Part shown: one piece after another, positions 62,075 to 64,000 of the stretch | How the letters are laid out: every line of letters begins with the position of its first letter | Position numbering within the stretch: position 1 is the first letter of the stretch | Translations under genes and position numbers: made by a program | The notes under the pieces: model-generated | Database searches by the model: none | The model's input: the letters and a program-made list of their open reading frames with translations, nothing else | What the model was told of the DNA's origin: nothing | Assembly: GCF_001543895.1 (NCBI RefSeq) | Contig: NZ_JYIJ01000019.1 | Span: 186,001-250,000 of the forward strand | DNA from: Carbonactinospora thermoautotrophica | GTDB lineage: Bacteria > Actinomycetota > Actinomycetes > Streptomycetales > Carbonactinosporaceae | Length of the DNA stretch: 64,000 nucleotides | Direction of reading: 5' to 3'

Positions 62075-63726
62075 TGAACGCCCCCCTGCCGCTCGCGCAC
62101 CGGCTGCTCGCCCCGCCGCCCGGGTGGGTCGCGTACGCCGACGTCGTGGTCGTCGGCTCCGGCATCGCCGGGCTGACCGTCGCGCTCAACGCCCGCCGCG
62201 CCGGGCTCACGGTGCTCGTGGTGACCAAGGACGTGCTGTCCGCCGGCTCGACCCGCTGGGCGCAGGGCGGCATCGCCGCCGCCCTCGACGCGGAAGACTC
62301 GCCCGAGCTGCACCTGAAGGACACCCTGGTCGCCGGCGTGGGACTGTGCGACGAGGCCGCCGTGCGCGTCCTGGTCACCGAGGGCCCGCAGGCGGTGCGC
62401 CGCCTCATCGAGCTGGGCGCCCGCTTCGACCGCGACCGGCACGGCGAGCTGGAGCTGACCCGCGAGGGCGGCCATCTGCGCAACCGCATCGCCCACGCGG
62501 GCGGGGACGCCACCGGCGCGGAGATCTTCCGGGCCCTGGAGGAGGCGGTCCGCGCGGAAGCCGAGGCCGGCGGTGTCGAGCTGATCGAGCACGCCCTCGT
62601 CCTCGACCTGCTCTTCGACGACCGGGGTCGCGCCGCCGGCGTGACCCTGCACGTGATGGGCGAGGGCCAGCGCGACGGTGTGGGCGCGGTGCACTCCCGG
62701 GCGGTGGTGCTGGCCACCGGCGGGCTCGGCCAGGTGTACAGCGCGACCACCAACCCGCCGGTGTCCACCGGCGACGGGGTGGCGCTGGCGCTGCGGGCCG
62801 GGGCCGCGGCGACGGATCTGGAGTTCGTGCAGTTCCACCCCACCGCGCTCTACGTCGGACCGGAGGCGAAGGGTCAGCAGCCGCTGGTCTCCGAGGCGGT
62901 CCGCGGCGAGGGCGCGGTGCTGGTGGACGCGGCCGGGGAGCGGTTCATGGTCGGGCAGCACCCGCTGGCCGAGCTCGCGCCGAGGGACGTCGTCGCCAAG
63001 GCGATCACCCGCCGGATGAGCGAGACCGGCGCCGACCACGTGTACCTGGACGGACGCGCGTTCGGCGAGGACACCTGGCGCCGGCGTTTCCCCACCATCT
63101 GGGAGAGCTGCCGCGCCCACGGCATCGACCCGGCGCGCGAGCTGATTCCGGTCCGCCCGGCCGCGCACCACGCCAGCGGCGGGGTGCGTACCGACCTGTA
63201 CGGCCGGACCACCATCCCCGGCCTGTACGCCTGCGGTGAGGTGGCCTGCACCGGCGTGCACGGCGCCAACCGGCTGGCCTCGAACTCCCTGCTGGAGGGC
63301 CTGGTCTTCGCCGAGCGCATCGCCGCCGACCTGGCGACCCGGCTGCCCGAGCCGCGCGATCCGGTGCCGGACGACCGGCCGGAGGGCCTGCTCGACCCGG
63401 CGGTGCGGGGCGAGGTGCAGCAGGCCATGACCGCGGGAGCAGGGGTGCTGCGCAGCCGCGACAGCCTGGATGAGACGTGCCGCCGCCTCATGGCGGCGCG
63501 GCTGCGGACCAGCGACGAGCCGTGCACCGAGGCGTGGGAGGCGACCAACCTCCACTTGGTGGCGAGCGCGCTGGCGGCGGCCGCGCGGGAGCGGGAGGAG
63601 ACCCGCGGCAGCCACTGGCGGGAGGATTTCCCGGACGCCGACGAGCGCTGGCTCGGCCACCTGGTGACCGTGCTGCGCGACGGGACGATCACGATGGAGT
63701 ACCAGAAGAAGGAGGAGGCTCCGTGA
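62074..63726 (+). CDS. nadB: L-aspartate oxidase
   Basis: The flavoenzyme oxidises aspartate to iminoaspartate for NAD synthesis. The 550 residues show the FAD site DVVVVGSGIAGLTVALNARR, TRWAQGGIAAALDAEDSPEL, LATGGLGQVYSATTNPPVST, EFVQFHPTALYV, and HHASGGVRTDLYGRTTIPGL with CTGVHGANRLASNSLLEGLV. nadA is not in view; nadC follows. It shares aspartate with PanD, explaining the joint operon. Confidence 0.95.
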   Translation: MNAPLPLAHRLLAPPPGWVAYADVVVVGSGIAGLTVALNARRAGLTVLVVTKDVLSAGSTRWAQGGIAAALDAEDSPELHLKDTLVAGVGLCDEAAVRVLVTEGPQAVRRLIELGARFDRDRHGELELTREGGHLRNRIAHAGGDATGAEIFRALEEAVRAEAEAGGVELIEHALVLDLLFDDRGRAAGVTLHVMGEGQRDGVGAVHSRAVVLATGGLGQVYSATTNPPVSTGDGVALALRAGAAATDLEFVQFHPTALYVGPEAKGQQPLVSEAVRGEGAVLVDAAGERFMVGQHPLAELAPRDVVAKAITRRMSETGADHVYLDGRAFGEDTWRRRFPTIWESCRAHGIDPARELIPVRPAAHHASGGVRTDLYGRTTIPGLYACGEVACTGVHGANRLASNSLLEGLVFAERIAADLATRLPEPRDPVPDDRPEGLLDPAVRGEVQQAMTAGAGVLRSRDSLDETCRRLMAARLRTSDEPCTEAWEATNLHLVASALAAAAREREETRGSHWREDFPDADERWLGHLVTVLRDGTITMEYQKKEEAP

Positions 63727-63794
63727 GCGAGCGCAGCGGGCTCGCCGACGAGACCGTGCGCGGCCACCTGGCCGACGGTGAGGAGGCCTGGTGA
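63723..63794 (+). CDS. 23-residue micro-ORF between nadB and nadC
   Basis: The frame MSERSGLADETVRGHLADGE ends EAW. It starts at GTG 63723 overlapping the nadB stop (GTGA) and stops at TGA overlapping the nadC GTG. It has no recognised family. It may be a real small protein or only a device that passes ribosomes from nadB to nadC. Confidence 0.4.
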   Translation: MSERSGLADETVRGHLADGEEAW

Positions 63795-64000
63795 CCGCCC
63801 TGGGGGAGGACCTGACCCGCGAGCTGCGCGCGGCCGGGCTCGACCCGGAGTACGTGGCCCGCGTCGCCCGGGACGCCGTGGCCGAGGACCTGGCCGGCGG
63901 GGTGGACGTCACCAGCGTCGCGACCGTGCCCGCGGACCAGGAGGCGGTCGCCGACTTCGTGGCCCGCGCCGACGGGGTGGTCGCCGGTCTGCCGGTGGCC
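63791..64000 (+). CDS. nadC: Nicotinate-nucleotide pyrophosphorylase, start only
   Basis: The gene runs off the right edge. The 70 visible codons read LTRELRAAGLDPEYVARVAR, then AVAEDLAGGVDVTSVATVPA and ADFVARADGVVAGLPVA, the N-terminal domain of quinolinate phosphoribosyltransferase. The order nadB-nadC is typical. GTG 63791 overlaps the micro-ORF stop. Confidence 0.9.
   Translation, partial: MTALGEDLTRELRAAGLDPEYVARVARDAVAEDLAGGVDVTSVATVPADQEAVADFVARADGVVAGLPVA

Overview
The window is high-GC actinobacterial chromosome. The evidence is a conserved series of housekeeping genes (MFS-thymidylate kinase fusion, holB, PSP1, dacB, DUF2342 metalloprotease, tilS, hpt, ftsH, folate, pantothenate and NAD genes), a mycosin with WXG100-like type VII secretion genes, a GAF-ANTAR protein, a SpoIIE-type phosphatase, many GTG starts, GTGA/ATGA overlaps and several leaderless promoters. 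A filamentous actinomycete is the best guess; the species cannot be read from the sequence.

Layout. 1-4.2 kb is a worn accessory stretch: a frameshifted IS4 transposase running off the window edge, a VOC-family gene broken by an in-frame amber codon, a maleylacetate reductase, and a long non-coding stretch with six perfect 14-bp repeats and a diverged 79-bp direct repeat. 4.3-10.9 kb is a DNA replication/nucleotide block (MFS-Tmk, holB, PSP1), an exported TAP-type hydrolase and tRNA-Thr(CGT) with a strong terminator. 11.0-20.1 kb is a nest of mobile elements. A tnpB element of IS200/IS605 type, carrying its own small HTH gene, sits inside a small membrane-protein gene. The tnpB is split by an IS21-family element, and that element has been hit near both ends by ISL3-family elements: two identical copies of one type (A) and one of another (B). 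20.3-23.3 kb holds a two-part membrane protein, an XRE regulator, four tiny overlapping genes and a 50-bp perfect palindrome. 23.3-33.1 kb holds transport genes (DUF389, KimA-like permease), a cupin, small lipoproteins, a GAF-ANTAR protein, a SpoIIE-type phosphatase behind a worn STAS-like ORF, DUF305 and inorganic pyrophosphatase.

33.1-40.4 kb is conserved core: dacB, DUF2342, tilS, hpt, ftsH, folE. 40.4-48.4 kb is a type VII secretion cargo block (two WXG100/EspC-like genes, a PPE-like gene split by an amber codon, mycP, a DUF1023 hydrolase and a lipoprotein) plus an MprF-like membrane protein. It lies between folE and folP and contains no ecc core genes. 48.4-51.2 kb resumes folate synthesis (folP, an NTF2-like gene, folB, folK, DUF3180). 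51.4-59.3 kb holds a coiled-coil membrane protein, an orphan nuoD, two bacterial-PH-domain proteins, a P450, a MidA/NDUFAF7-like methyltransferase, an MFS carrier and a DeoR remnant. 59.7-64.0 kb is a tight cofactor operon: DUF2520, panC, panD, nadB, a 23-codon micro-ORF and the start of nadC.

The most notable observations are the symmetrical targeting of the two IS21 ends by ISL3 elements, a tnpB element with a divergent HTH gene and a matched operator pair, two near-identical 50-bp palindromes 20 kb apart, two conserved genes cut by in-frame TAG codons, and an operon of micro-genes sharing a 17-bp leader with an XRE regulator.
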